Origin: an uncultured Bacteroidia bacterium
GTDB lineage: Bacteria; Bacteroidota; Bacteroidia; Bacteroidales; UBA932
Reading direction: 5' to 3'
Assembly (NCBI GenBank): GCA_902780455.1
Contig: CACZFO010000031.1
Coordinates: 1 to 38,451 of the forward strand
Length of the DNA stretch: 38,451 nt
Shown here: piece by piece, positions 14,785 to 23,302 of the stretch
Position numbering within the stretch: the stretch's first letter is position 1
Layout: the number at the start of each line of letters is the position of its first letter
Position numbers and translations under genes: made by a program
The notes under the pieces: generated by a model
The model's database searches: none
What the model was told of the DNA's origin: nothing
The model's input: the letters and a program-made list of their open reading frames with translations, nothing else

Positions 14785-16791
14785 ATGAAAAAGATTGCAA
14801 TCATGCTGACAATTTTTGCAGCGACTCTTTCTGCCGGCTGCTCCAATGAAAAGGAAGAAAGCGACAAGCCTTTCACCTATATCGTTGATGAATTTGCAGA
14901 CCTGCAGATTCTCAGATACCAGATTCCGGACTGGGATTCGCTGAGTTTTGAAAACAAGGCATTCCTCTACTATACCTCGGAGGCTGCCAAATGCGGAAGA
15001 GACATCATCTTTGATCAGATGGGAAAGTACAATCTGAGAATCCGCAAGGTCATCGAGAAAATCATCGAAGAATACAAAGGGGATACCCAAAGTAATGACT
15101 ACAAGGAATTTATAGTATACGCAAAGAGAGTATTCTTCTCCAACGGAATCTACCACCACTATGCAGAAGACAAGTTCTATCCGGCTTGTCCTCCTGCATA
15201 TTTCAGGAGCCTGATGGAGGAAACCGGACAGGGAGAATTGTGCGAGGAACTCCTTCCGGTGATATACGAGACCACCATACTCCCGATGAGAAGATGCAAC
15301 GACAGCAAGGTTGACATGGTGGCCAACTCCGCCGTAAACTTCTACGAAGGAAACCTGACCCAGAAGGAAGTGAATGATTTCTATGAAAAGATGGAAGACC
15401 CGAAGGATCCACATCCGATTTCCTACGGCCTGAATTCCAAACTGGTCAAGAATGAAGACGGAACAATCACCGAGCAGGTGTGGAAGGTTGGCGGCCTTTA
15501 CTCCAAATCCATCGAGAAAATCATTGAAAACCTCGAGAAGGCCAGGGAATTTGCCGAAACTGAAGGCCAGAAGAAAACCATAGACCTCCTTGTAAAGTAC
15601 TACACCACAGGAGATCTCAGAGACTGGGACGCCTACAATATCCAGTGGGTTGATGACGGGGCCAAGGTGGTGGACTTTACCAACGGATTCATCGAGGACT
15701 ATGACGACCCTCTTGGAAGGAAGGCTACATGGGAAGGCATAGCCAACTTCAAGGACCTTGCAGCAAGCCGCCGTACGGAGGCCATAAGTTCACAGGCGCA
15801 GTGGTTTGAAGACAACTCTCCTGTAGACAAGCGTTTCAAGAAGGAGAACGTGAAGGGCGTGAGCGCCAAGGTGATAAACGTAACCGCCCTGGGAGGAGCC
15901 TGCTATCCTTCAACTCCTATAGGCATCAACCTTCCTAACGCAAACTGGATCAGGAAGGAGTACGGCTCCAAGTCCGTTACCATAAACAACATCACCGAGG
16001 CTTACGACAAGGCTGCAGACGAATCCCCTAAGAGCATCCTCACCGAATTTGCCTGGGACCAGGCCGAGATTGACATGTGCAAGAAATACGGCGTGATGAC
16101 AGACAACCTGCACACAGACCTTCATGAGTGCCTCGGACATGCCTCAGGCCAGCTTCTGCCTAACGTACAGGAGAATGCCCTCAAGGAGTTCAACTCGGCT
16201 TTGGAGGAAGCCCGCGCAGACCTGTTCGCCCTCTACTATCTTGCAGATCCGAAGCTGGTTGAAATGGGTCTTCTGCCGGATGCCGACGCCTACAAGGCCG
16301 AATACATGACCTACATCCGCAACGGCCTGTTCACCCAGTTCACCCGCATAGAACTTGGCAAGAAGAACACCGAGGCTCACATGCAGAACCGCAAGCTGGT
16401 TGCTGAATGGGCCTATGAGCACGGAGCAAAGGACAACGTGATAGAGAAGAAGACAAAAGACGGCAAGACCTACTTTGTCATCAACGACTTTGAAAAGCTG
16501 AGAGGCTTGTTCGGAGAGCTCCTGGCCGAAATCCAGAGGATCAAGTCTGAGGGAGATTACAAAGCCGGAAAGAATCTCATAGAAACCTATGCCGTTGACA
16601 TAGACCCTGAACTCCACAAGGAAGTCCTCATGCGCTATGCCGGCCTGAACCTCAAGCCTTACAAGGGATTTGTCAATCCTGACATCGTTCCGGTGGAGAA
16701 GAACGGCAAGGTTGTAGACTACAAGATCGTCTACACCGACGACTATCTCAAGCAGATGATGGAGTACGGCAGGAAATATTCATTTGAATAG
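14785..16791 (+). CDS. Dipeptidyl peptidase III (M49) lipoprotein
   Basis: A zinc exopeptidase that releases dipeptides from the N-terminus of peptides. 668 residues, the size of Bacteroidota DPP III. Zinc motif HECLGH is at residues 447-452 and the second motif EEARAD at 474-479; both are intact. The N-terminus MKKIAIMLTIFAATLSAGC ends in a lipobox with Cys19, so this copy is predicted to be an exported lipoprotein. Together with the C11 and S41 lipoproteins nearby, and the symporter downstream, it suggests peptide digestion in the envelope feeding amino-acid uptake; the functional link is inference. Confidence 0.94.
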   Translation: MKKIAIMLTIFAATLSAGCSNEKEESDKPFTYIVDEFADLQILRYQIPDWDSLSFENKAFLYYTSEAAKCGRDIIFDQMGKYNLRIRKVIEKIIEEYKGDTQSNDYKEFIVYAKRVFFSNGIYHHYAEDKFYPACPPAYFRSLMEETGQGELCEELLPVIYETTILPMRRCNDSKVDMVANSAVNFYEGNLTQKEVNDFYEKMEDPKDPHPISYGLNSKLVKNEDGTITEQVWKVGGLYSKSIEKIIENLEKAREFAETEGQKKTIDLLVKYYTTGDLRDWDAYNIQWVDDGAKVVDFTNGFIEDYDDPLGRKATWEGIANFKDLAASRRTEAISSQAQWFEDNSPVDKRFKKENVKGVSAKVINVTALGGACYPSTPIGINLPNANWIRKEYGSKSVTINNITEAYDKAADESPKSILTEFAWDQAEIDMCKKYGVMTDNLHTDLHECLGHASGQLLPNVQENALKEFNSALEEARADLFALYYLADPKLVEMGLLPDADAYKAEYMTYIRNGLFTQFTRIELGKKNTEAHMQNRKLVAEWAYEHGAKDNVIEKKTKDGKTYFVINDFEKLRGLFGELLAEIQRIKSEGDYKAGKNLIETYAVDIDPELHKEVLMRYAGLNLKPYKGFVNPDIVPVEKNGKVVDYKIVYTDDYLKQMMEYGRKYSFE

Positions 16792-16807
16792 GCCTGCCGT
16801 ACCCACC

Positions 16808-16930
16808 CTATTCCTTAGGGAAGATATTAATCATCAGAACCTTTGAGTTTCCGGCAGCATCCTTTGCTGAAAGAGACATCATTCCGTCATCGGAAGCGGT
16901 GAAATGCACAAAGACACAAAAACCGTGCTG
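16808..16930 (-). pseudogene. Possible 3' remnant of a gene with an Ig-like C-terminus
   Basis: Directly behind the symporter stop, and in the same frame, 40 codons are open to a TAG at 16808-16810. Translated, the stretch reads like the end of an extracellular beta-sandwich protein: HFTASDDGMMSLSAKDAAGN, then SKVLMINIFPKE and stop. The AKDAAGNS pattern is typical of bacterial Ig-like or cadherin-like domain ends. It has no start of its own. I read it as the tail of an eroded gene whose front is gone; chance coding-like sequence cannot be excluded. It accounts for most of the 139-base gap between the DPP III and symporter genes. Confidence 0.38.
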
Positions 16931-18379
16931 CTAAATATCCTCAGTAAGGTCCGCATGTGCGGCACGGCTTCCGGTGATGACCGGAATCTCTTCTCCTGAA
17001 TCCTTGTCAAGCTGGTCCTGCCAGAGATACTTCCTTGTCTCCCTCACGATTACGCCGCTCAGAAGCAGCAGTGATAATATGTTAGGTATGGCCATCAGTC
17101 CGTTAAGCACGTCTGCAAAGTTCCAGACGATCTCAAGGTTCATGACGGCTCCAACATACACAAGTATTATCCACACTATCCTGTAGGCAAACACCGTACG
17201 TCTTCCTGCCAGGTACTCCACGCTCCTTTCAGCATAGTAACTCCAGCCCAGGATGGTGGAGAAGGCAAAGGTGGCAAGGCTTACCGTCAGTATTATGGAC
17301 CCCACATAAGGAATCTGGCCGAAAGCCAGCTGAGTGAGTTTGGCTCCGTCTTTATAGTCTATGCCTGGATTGGCTATTATGCTGGAAACCAGCACCAGGC
17401 CGGTAAGCGCGCAAACAATTACGGTATCCCAGAAAGTGCCGGTGGAAGAAACCAGTGCCTGCCTTACCGGATTCTTTGTCTGGGCGGCAGCTGCAGCTAT
17501 AGGGGCTGAGCCCATACCGGATTCGTTGGAGAAAAGACCTCTTGCAATACCGTACCTGCAGGCCATCATCACCGTGAATCCGGCAATTCCGCCAGCTCCC
17601 GCCCTGGCCGTGAATGCAGAATTCACTATCAGAGACAGCGTATCACCCAATACATCCCAGTTCATTCCGAGGATCACAAGGCAGCCGATGATGTAGAATA
17701 TGGCCATGAACGGAACCAGAAGACCGCATACCCTGGCTATGCCCTTTATCCCGAAGAAGGTGACCAGCATTACCAGGAATGCTACCGCAAGACCGGTCCA
17801 ATGCTTTGGAATTCCGGTAAAACCGGGTCCGAAGAGACCTTCATGGTCGAGCAGGGTGGAAATGGCGTTTGACTGGACAAGGTCTCCTATCCCGAATGCC
17901 GCCAGAGCGGCCAGGATGCAGAACAGCACTGCCAGGAACTTGCTCTTCAGCCCCCTCTCCAAAGCGTACATCGGGCCGCCCAGCATAGTGCCCTTGGCTG
18001 TCCTTACCCTGTATTTGATGGCAAGCAGGCCCTCGCTGTACTTGGTTGCAATACCAAGAAGGCCGGTAAGCCAGCACCAGAGGACTGCGCCGGGACCTCC
18101 AAGAGAAACGGCTGTAGCCACTCCTATGATGTTTCCCGTACCGATCGTTGCCGCAAGTGAAGTGGTCAAAGCTCCGAACTGGCTCACGTCTCCGGCCGCA
18201 TTCTTGTCTCTTTTGAAAGAGATTCCTATAGCCTTGAAGATAAATCGCTGAGGAAATCTCAGCCTGATGGTAAGGAAAATGTGGGTTCCCACAAGAAGAA
18301 TGATCAGAGGCCATCCCCAAAGGAAATCGCTGAACGATTTGATGTATGAGCCCAGAAGAGAAACAAAACTGCCGTCCAT
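16931..18379 (-). CDS. Sodium:alanine (AGCS family) symporter
   Basis: 482 residues with about ten to eleven membrane helices. It imports alanine, glycine or a related amino acid with sodium. AGCS marks are present: FGALTTSLAATIGTGNIIGV near residues 68-87, GGPGAVLWCWLTGLLG, and NESGMGSAPIAAAAAQTKNP near 280-300. It ends in a short hydrophilic tail (ADLTEDI). The start ATG at 18379 gives MDGSFVSLLGSYIKSF, normal for the family. A promoter box lies 24 bases upstream, back to back with the one for the S41 peptidase gene. Confidence 0.94.
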   Translation of the reverse strand: MDGSFVSLLGSYIKSFSDFLWGWPLIILLVGTHIFLTIRLRFPQRFIFKAIGISFKRDKNAAGDVSQFGALTTSLAATIGTGNIIGVATAVSLGGPGAVLWCWLTGLLGIATKYSEGLLAIKYRVRTAKGTMLGGPMYALERGLKSKFLAVLFCILAALAAFGIGDLVQSNAISTLLDHEGLFGPGFTGIPKHWTGLAVAFLVMLVTFFGIKGIARVCGLLVPFMAIFYIIGCLVILGMNWDVLGDTLSLIVNSAFTARAGAGGIAGFTVMMACRYGIARGLFSNESGMGSAPIAAAAAQTKNPVRQALVSSTGTFWDTVIVCALTGLVLVSSIIANPGIDYKDGAKLTQLAFGQIPYVGSIILTVSLATFAFSTILGWSYYAERSVEYLAGRRTVFAYRIVWIILVYVGAVMNLEIVWNFADVLNGLMAIPNILSLLLLSGVIVRETRKYLWQDQLDKDSGEEIPVITGSRAAHADLTEDI

Positions 18380-18402
18380 ATAGCGATAGGTTTAAACAGT
18401 AA

Positions 18403-18410
18403 CAAATTTA
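18403..18410 (-). promoter_or_regulatory. Putative -7 promoter box of the AGCS symporter
   Basis: Minus-strand TAAATTTG matches TAnnTTTG; no -33 box at normal spacing. Confidence 0.5.
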
Positions 18411-18422
18411 GCAAAAAAAACG

Positions 18423-18430
18423 TACTTTTG
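18423..18430 (+). promoter_or_regulatory. Putative -7 promoter box of the S41 peptidase gene
   Basis: TACTTTTG matches TAnnTTTG and lies 64 bases before the ATG at 18495. It is only 12 bases from the oppositely oriented symporter box, so the two promoters likely compete for polymerase. Confidence 0.5.
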
Positions 18431-18494
18431 CCACAGTGTCTGCCGGCGATGGGGCATTGCGGCAGTCAATTTGATTGAAATTAAACGTTCGGTT

Positions 18495-19850
18495 ATGAAG
18501 AATATAATGAAAAGTGCGGCTTTTGCACTTGCAGCGGTTTTTGCCGTCTTGTCCATTTCAATGTCTTCCTGCTCCAAATCGGGAAGCGGAAGCAAGGACG
18601 ACGCAGACTCTCTCCAGGTCAAGTCTTTCGTAGACCAGATGATGAGACAGTTCTACTACTGGGCTGACCAGATGCCTTCTTCCGTATCTCAAAGGGGCAA
18701 AAGCGTGGACGAGTACTTCAATTCACTGCTGGTCAAGAAAGACCGCTGGAGCTGGATGATGAACGGCCAGACTTACAATTCCATGGAAACCGGAATCTCC
18801 ACCTCTTACGGATTCCACATCTCCCAGCCAATAGACTATTTCAAGGACTACGATGTCTACATCACTTACGTTGACAAGAATTCTCCTTTGGCAAAGGCCG
18901 GGATCACAAGAGGCTGCCAGCTTACCCACATGAACGGGAAAGACGTGGAAAGCCTTATCAAGAGCGACCAGTTCTACGATGAGATCTACAAGACATCCAA
19001 CAGTTTCACCTTCAAGAAGCCCGGCGGAGAAGTGGTTGACCTGAACCTTACCCAGACATCCTTCCAGAGCAATTCAGTGGCAATGTCCAAGGTTTTCACC
19101 GCAGCAGACTTCGACAAGCTGCCTGAGAGCGCAAAAGTGGGATACATCCTCTACACTACCTTCAACTCCAACATGAAGAACGAGGTTGTAAGCTCATTGC
19201 AGCAGATGAAAACTGCCGGAGTCACAGACTTTATCCTGGACCTGAGGTACAACGGAGGCGGAGACCTTGATGTCTGCACGGACATAGCCTCTCTCCTTGC
19301 CCCTCCAAGCGCAGACGGCAAGGTGTTCGTTACCCTGGAGCACAACCTGGCAAACAGGAAGGAAGACAAGAGCTACACCATCAACAGGTCTGCCAATTCC
19401 CTGGACCTGAGCCGTCTGTTTGTAATTACCGGCTCCGGAACAGCCTCCGCTTCAGAAAGCATCATCAACTGCCTCTCACCATATATGGAAGTTCATACCG
19501 TGGGCAGCCAGACTTACGGAAAGCCTAACGGAATGTACGTCTTCCTGTATCCGCAGAAGGTTGCTGAAAAATACGTGGACTATGCCTTCCTGCCTATATG
19601 CTTCTATTGCGTAAACAGCAATGGCAAAGCAGAATATGACAACGGAATCGTGCCTCAGAACAAGAGATATGATGATCTCTATCACGATTTCTCATCAGAA
19701 GAGGATCTCATCTACGCCTGCCTGCACTACATAGCCACCGGCAGCTATCCGGGGCTTCCGGCAGTGAGTGTCACCAAGTCTGTTCCAAGCCGTTTTGCCA
19801 AGAAGGTATCGCTGGAAGAAGGATTCAAGGGAGCATACGTGAGGAAGTAA
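18495..19850 (+). CDS. S41-family peptidase lipoprotein (C-terminal-processing type)
   Basis: 451 residues. The signal segment ends in SMSSC, a lipobox, so it is an envelope lipoprotein. Order: an N-terminal helical region (LQVKSFVDQMMRQFYYWADQ), a PDZ-like middle part (SPLAKAGITRGCQLTHMNG), then the tail-specific protease core (ILDLRYNGGGDLDVC; ITGSGTASASES with the likely nucleophile Ser near residue 320; TVGSQTYGKPNG). A Lys partner as in CtpA is hard to place by eye. Bacteroidota carry many such lipoproteins of unknown substrate. I use the ATG at 18495; an in-frame ATT-type start at 18471 adds residues that do not look like a signal, and a later Met at 18507 is also possible. Confidence 0.88.
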   Translation: MKNIMKSAAFALAAVFAVLSISMSSCSKSGSGSKDDADSLQVKSFVDQMMRQFYYWADQMPSSVSQRGKSVDEYFNSLLVKKDRWSWMMNGQTYNSMETGISTSYGFHISQPIDYFKDYDVYITYVDKNSPLAKAGITRGCQLTHMNGKDVESLIKSDQFYDEIYKTSNSFTFKKPGGEVVDLNLTQTSFQSNSVAMSKVFTAADFDKLPESAKVGYILYTTFNSNMKNEVVSSLQQMKTAGVTDFILDLRYNGGGDLDVCTDIASLLAPPSADGKVFVTLEHNLANRKEDKSYTINRSANSLDLSRLFVITGSGTASASESIINCLSPYMEVHTVGSQTYGKPNGMYVFLYPQKVAEKYVDYAFLPICFYCVNSNGKAEYDNGIVPQNKRYDDLYHDFSSEEDLIYACLHYIATGSYPGLPAVSVTKSVPSRFAKKVSLEEGFKGAYVRK

Positions 19851-19863
19851 TTTTTGCATTTTT

Positions 19864-19895
19864 TTTGGTAGTTATTAGAAATCTTGCTACTTTTA
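19864..19895 (+). promoter_or_regulatory. Promoter of the Hc1-like histone gene
   Basis: TTTG (19864-19867), a 20-base spacer, then TACTTTTA (19888-19895; last base differs from TAnnTTTG). It gives a leader of about 45 bases. Confidence 0.58.
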
Positions 19896-19946
19896 TATTC
19901 GGAAACGAAAACACAACAACAATAATTCATTTTTAAAGTTTTAATT

Positions 19947-20100
19947 ATGGAGAAAATATTTGCTAACATTCAGGCTCAGTTCGAGGCTTTCAATAAAGGG
20001 TAACAAGGCTGCCGGAACACGTGCAAGAAAGGCTGCTTTGGAGATCTGCAAACTGATGACAGATTTCAGAAAGGCTTCTGTAGAGGCTGCCAAGAAATAA
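19947..20100 (+). pseudogene. Hc1-like histone protein gene, frameshifted
   Basis: The first frame reads MEKIFANIQAQFEAFNKG and stops at 20001-20003. In the frame one base further on, the sequence continues as KGNKAAGTRARKAALEICKL, then MTDFRKASVEAAKK and a stop at 20098-20100. Together these are the two halves of the short, basic Hc1-like (PF07432) DNA-binding proteins of Bacteroidota, which carry the GNKAAGTRARKA motif. Intact family members have, as I recall, about 58-60 residues, with some eight residues between the two halves that are absent here. A deletion of a length not divisible by three is the simplest cause. The gene still has a good promoter and a strong terminator. A sequencing or assembly error is possible; a programmed shift seems unlikely. 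It occupies the middle of the 354-base space between the S41 and GT2 genes. Confidence 0.8.
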
Positions 20101-20120
20101 TCAGCTGAACTGAAAACAAA

Positions 20121-20154
20121 AAAAAAGAGACAGGCTAACGTCTGTCTCTTTTTT
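20121..20154. terminator. Strong bidirectional terminator after the Hc1-like gene
   Basis: A 13-bp stem, AAAAAAGAGACAG with CTGTCTCTTTTTT, with an eight-base loop. The A and T ends act as T-tracts on either strand. Confidence 0.9.
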
Positions 20155-20190
20155 ATTGCCTGCGTTTAGCCGTATTTCAAAACAGATTCT

Positions 20191-20198
20191 TATATTTG
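20191..20198 (+). promoter_or_regulatory. Putative -7 promoter box immediately before the GT2 gene
   Basis: TATATTTG matches TAnnTTTG and ends six bases before the ATG at 20205, implying an almost leaderless mRNA. TTTA at 20165-20168 (22-base spacer) is a weak -33 candidate. The box overlaps a TTG at 20196 that could otherwise be taken as a start. Confidence 0.58.
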
Positions 20199-20204
20199 TG
20201 TCTT

Positions 20205-20939
20205 ATGAACAAGACGGCAAATTACAGATTTACCATAATATCTCCCGTCTTCAACGAAGAGGGAAATATAGAAAGGCTGGCCCAGACCCTGGACAAGTAC
20301 ATCAACTCGTCTGAAGACAGGAAGATGTGCGTGCTGTTCGTAAATGACGGAAGTGCAGACAAGTCTTTGGAACTGATTAAGAAAGAATGTGCTTCAAGGA
20401 AGAACTTCTTCTATCTTTCACTTGAAAGGAGGACCGGTCTGAGCGGAGCCATCAAGGCAGGGTTCGACAACACCTTCTCCCCTCTGGTCGGATACATAGA
20501 TGCAGACCTCCAGACCACTCCTGAAGACTTTGACCTGCTGCTGCCATACGCAGACGAATATCCGCTGGTGATGGGCATCAGGGCCAACCGCAAGGATTCA
20601 GCCTGGAAGAATTTCCAGAGCAGGTTTGCCAACGGTTTCCGCAAGATGTTCACTCACGACGGAGCCACCGACACCGGATGCCCGCTGAAGATCCTCCACA
20701 CCGATTATGCAAAGAGAGTTCCCATGTTCACCGGCATGCACCGCTTCTTCCCGGCACTCATCCAGCTACAGGACGGCGGCAAGATGAAACAGGTTCCGGT
20801 CAGGCATTTCCCGAGGGTTGCCGGAGTTTCCAAGTACAATGTCTGGAACAGGCTTATCGGTCCTATGAAAGACTGCTTTGCCTATCGCTGGATGAAAAAG
20901 AGATACATCAACTACTCGTTCAAGGACAACAACTTATAA
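20205..20939 (+). CDS. GT2 glycosyltransferase, polyprenyl-phosphate sugar synthase-like
   Basis: 244 residues, GT-A fold. ISPVFNEEGNIERL opens the domain, VNDGSADKS follows near residue 46, and YIDADLQTTPEDF carries the DxD-type metal site near 97. GMHRFFPALIQ and the RHFPRVAGVSKYN acceptor-side motif are typical of the dolichyl/undecaprenyl-phosphate sugar synthase group (DPM1, ArnC, RgtE). No C-terminal membrane helices are present, as in short DPM1-type enzymes. It likely loads a sugar from an NDP donor onto a polyprenyl phosphate at the inner membrane. It is the first gene of a cluster with a LAB_N protein, an ArnT-like transferase and a uronate epimerase. Confidence 0.87.
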   Translation: MNKTANYRFTIISPVFNEEGNIERLAQTLDKYINSSEDRKMCVLFVNDGSADKSLELIKKECASRKNFFYLSLERRTGLSGAIKAGFDNTFSPLVGYIDADLQTTPEDFDLLLPYADEYPLVMGIRANRKDSAWKNFQSRFANGFRKMFTHDGATDTGCPLKILHTDYAKRVPMFTGMHRFFPALIQLQDGGKMKQVPVRHFPRVAGVSKYNVWNRLIGPMKDCFAYRWMKKRYINYSFKDNNL

Positions 20940-20948
20940 TAACCCCAC

Positions 20949-21647
20949 ATGGAGAAGACTCTAAGCCAATGGATCATATTCGGCATCGGATTTCTGGCGC
21001 AGGGGCTTTTCTCCGCCAGGATACTGGTCCAGTGGATTATGAGCGAGAGGAAGAAGAAAGTAGTTTCCCCTACCATATTCTGGGTCCTGTCCCTGCTGGC
21101 TTCCTACCTGTTCTTCATTTACGGATGGCTGAGGGATGACTTTGCCATAATGTTCGGCCAGGTCATCTCCTATTACATCTACATGTGGAACCTGAAGATC
21201 AAGGGAGTGTGGAGCATATCCAAAGACGGACAGCTGGAGGGTTCCAAAGGCAACATCTGGTGGAAGGGTCCGCTTCTGACCATACTCCTGATAACTCCGG
21301 TGGTCGGAATCGGTTACGTGCTTTCAGACACGGCAGCCTTCAAGCAGCAGTTCTTCCAGAACAGCAACATTCCCCTGTGGCTGGTCATCTACGGTTCACT
21401 GGGGCAGGTGATCTTCACACTGCGCTTTGTCTACCAGTTCTTCTATTCCAGGAAGAGGAACGAAAGCTACCTGCCAGCCGGGTTCTGGATCATAAGCCTC
21501 ATAGGCAGCGCCGTAATAGTATCTTACGCCATCATCAGGAGGGATCCAGTACTGGCACTTGGCCAGGCTACCGGATTCATTTCCTACTCAAGGAACCTGA
21601 TGATACTCCATAAACAGAAGAAAAAAGAAAAAGAAGCTGAGTCATGA
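20949..21647 (+). CDS. Duplicated LAB_N-domain membrane protein (lipid A biosynthesis N-terminal-like)
   Basis: 232 residues made of two copies of the small LAB_N domain (PF07578), each with three membrane helices: residues about 8-75 (FGIGFLAQGLFSARILVQW ... SERKKK) and about 145-225 (YGSLGQVIFTLRFVYQFFY ... SRKRNES). The pattern Q-x-x-F-x-x-R-x-x-x-Q-W/F and then a basic loop is repeated. LAB_N is named from its occurrence near lipid A genes and has an SMR-like size; a role in flipping a lipid-linked sugar, as ArnE/ArnF do, is plausible but unproved. It is nine bases after the GT2 gene and overlaps the ArnT-like gene by four bases, so the three are probably translationally coupled. Confidence 0.82.
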   Translation: MEKTLSQWIIFGIGFLAQGLFSARILVQWIMSERKKKVVSPTIFWVLSLLASYLFFIYGWLRDDFAIMFGQVISYYIYMWNLKIKGVWSISKDGQLEGSKGNIWWKGPLLTILLITPVVGIGYVLSDTAAFKQQFFQNSNIPLWLVIYGSLGQVIFTLRFVYQFFYSRKRNESYLPAGFWIISLIGSAVIVSYAIIRRDPVLALGQATGFISYSRNLMILHKQKKKEKEAES

Positions 21648-23302
21648 AAAGAAGAACCGTCATATTCTTTTTCATCTTTGCCATGCTGCTCCCCCTGATG
21701 ATTCAAAGGGAGTTCACTCCGGCAAATGAACTCAGGTACCTCAACATCGTGGATGACGCTCTTGAAAACGGGAATTTCCTGACCTTCTACGACCATGGTG
21801 AAGCTTACGCAGACAAACCGCCACTGTATTTCTGGTTTGCAATGTTGCTCAAGAAGATCTTCGGATGCCATTCCATGTTTCTTCTGAGCTTCCTGCTGAG
21901 CCTGGTTCCAGCCTTTGTTACAAGCTGGATAATGGACCGTTGGACAGAGGAAAAGCTCCAGGGAGATGAAAGCACCGCAGCACTTCTGATGCTTCATTCC
22001 AGCGTCATGTTCCTTGCTGCTTCCATCGTGCTGAGGATGGACATGCTGATGTGCATGTTCATAGTCCTGGCCATGTATACTTTCGGAAAGATGCACGCCA
22101 ACAAGAAGGGAGCAAGGGAAGCCAGGGAAGGAGAAAGAACACATGAGGCCGCGCTTTTCAAAAGAGACAGGATTCTGCTTCCCATATACTTATTCCTTGC
22201 AATCTTCTCCAAGGGAGCCGTCGGTTTCCTTGCCCCTGTAATCTGCATAATAGTCTTTCTCATCTGCGACAGGGAACTCAGGATAGGCCGGTATCTCGGA
22301 TGGAGGTTCTGGAGCATACTCATACTGCTGTGCGCCCTGTGGTGGACCGGTGTCTACCTTGAAGGTGGAAAGAGTTACCTGAACAACCTCCTCTTCCACC
22401 AGACGGTAGACCGTGGAGTGAATTCTTTCCATCACAAGGCTCCGTTCTGGTATTACCTGGCCGGATACTGGTGGATTGCCGCCGTATGGAGCCTTTTGTG
22501 CATAGTGCTGATAATCAAAGGATGGAGAAACAGATTCCTGGGAGGTATCAGAATCAGGCTGATGATTGTGACAGCCCTCACGATACTGGTGATGCTGTCT
22601 CTTGTAAGTTCAAAGATTGCCATCTACCTCCTCCCGGCAATTCCGTTCTTCATCTATTCCGGAGCCCTGCTCCTGCCATATTTCAAGGATGACAAGCTGG
22701 TCAAAGGCATAATTGCTGCAATTGCCTGGCTCTTTCTGATCATAGGCATCGCCTCCATTTTCACCAGGTTCATCGTGCCTGGGAAAATCGCTGAGACCAT
22801 GCCTGATCTGTGGGCTCCTTACTGGGTGATCCTGCTGCCTATGGCCCTTGCCGCATTGGCTGCCATGAAAGCCCTGAAGGAAAAACGCACGGCTCTTGCA
22901 ATCTCGGTCCTTTCCGCTTCCATTTTCATGACTATCTTCCTGGGCAGTTTCTCAATGCACTCAATCAACAGGATGATGGGCACCAGGGAAGGATGCCTGG
23001 AAGCTGCAAATACAGCCGCGCAAAAGCAGCAGCCGCTGCTTTACTACAGCTTCAGCGCCGCTCCAAACATGGACTATTACTTCAAGCAGAAAGGGTTGCA
23101 GATAAAGGAAATAGATTCCGCCACCCTCTCCGGACTGGACAGCGGAATCCTCTTCTTCAAGGAGAGGAGAATCAGAAGAGACTCCACTCTCCGCAAAGCC
23201 CTTGATGGAAGGGAGTACACAAAGCTGGGAGGCAATGTCTGCTATGCAGATTTCTCCGTAGACAGAGGCCGCGCGGCAGAAGAAAAACTAGATGCACAAT
23301 GA
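21644..23302 (+). CDS. ArnT/PMT-like lipid-linked-sugar glycosyltransferase (GT83 type)
   Basis: 552 residues with about eleven to twelve membrane helices. Near the N-terminus the RE at residues 24-25 followed by ELRYLNIVDDAL, and YADKPPLYFW, match the ArnT periplasmic loop that holds the catalytic acidic residues and the lipid donor. ArnT-like enzymes move a sugar from polyprenyl phosphate to lipid A or other surface glycans on the periplasmic side. The substrate is not readable, but the neighbours suggest a uronic acid. The gene starts within the stop of the LAB_N gene (ATGA overlap) and ends in an ATGA overlap with the epimerase gene. Confidence 0.87.
   Translation: MKRRTVIFFFIFAMLLPLMIQREFTPANELRYLNIVDDALENGNFLTFYDHGEAYADKPPLYFWFAMLLKKIFGCHSMFLLSFLLSLVPAFVTSWIMDRWTEEKLQGDESTAALLMLHSSVMFLAASIVLRMDMLMCMFIVLAMYTFGKMHANKKGAREAREGERTHEAALFKRDRILLPIYLFLAIFSKGAVGFLAPVICIIVFLICDRELRIGRYLGWRFWSILILLCALWWTGVYLEGGKSYLNNLLFHQTVDRGVNSFHHKAPFWYYLAGYWWIAAVWSLLCIVLIIKGWRNRFLGGIRIRLMIVTALTILVMLSLVSSKIAIYLLPAIPFFIYSGALLLPYFKDDKLVKGIIAAIAWLFLIIGIASIFTRFIVPGKIAETMPDLWAPYWVILLPMALAALAAMKALKEKRTALAISVLSASIFMTIFLGSFSMHSINRMMGTREGCLEAANTAAQKQQPLLYYSFSAAPNMDYYFKQKGLQIKEIDSATLSGLDSGILFFKERRIRRDSTLRKALDGREYTKLGGNVCYADFSVDRGRAAEEKLDAQ

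Noticed and set aside
19947..20100. Programmed frameshifting in the Hc1-like gene
   Set aside because: The junction (AAT AAA GGG TAA) has no known +1 slippery pattern, and residues expected between the halves are missing, which fits a deletion better.
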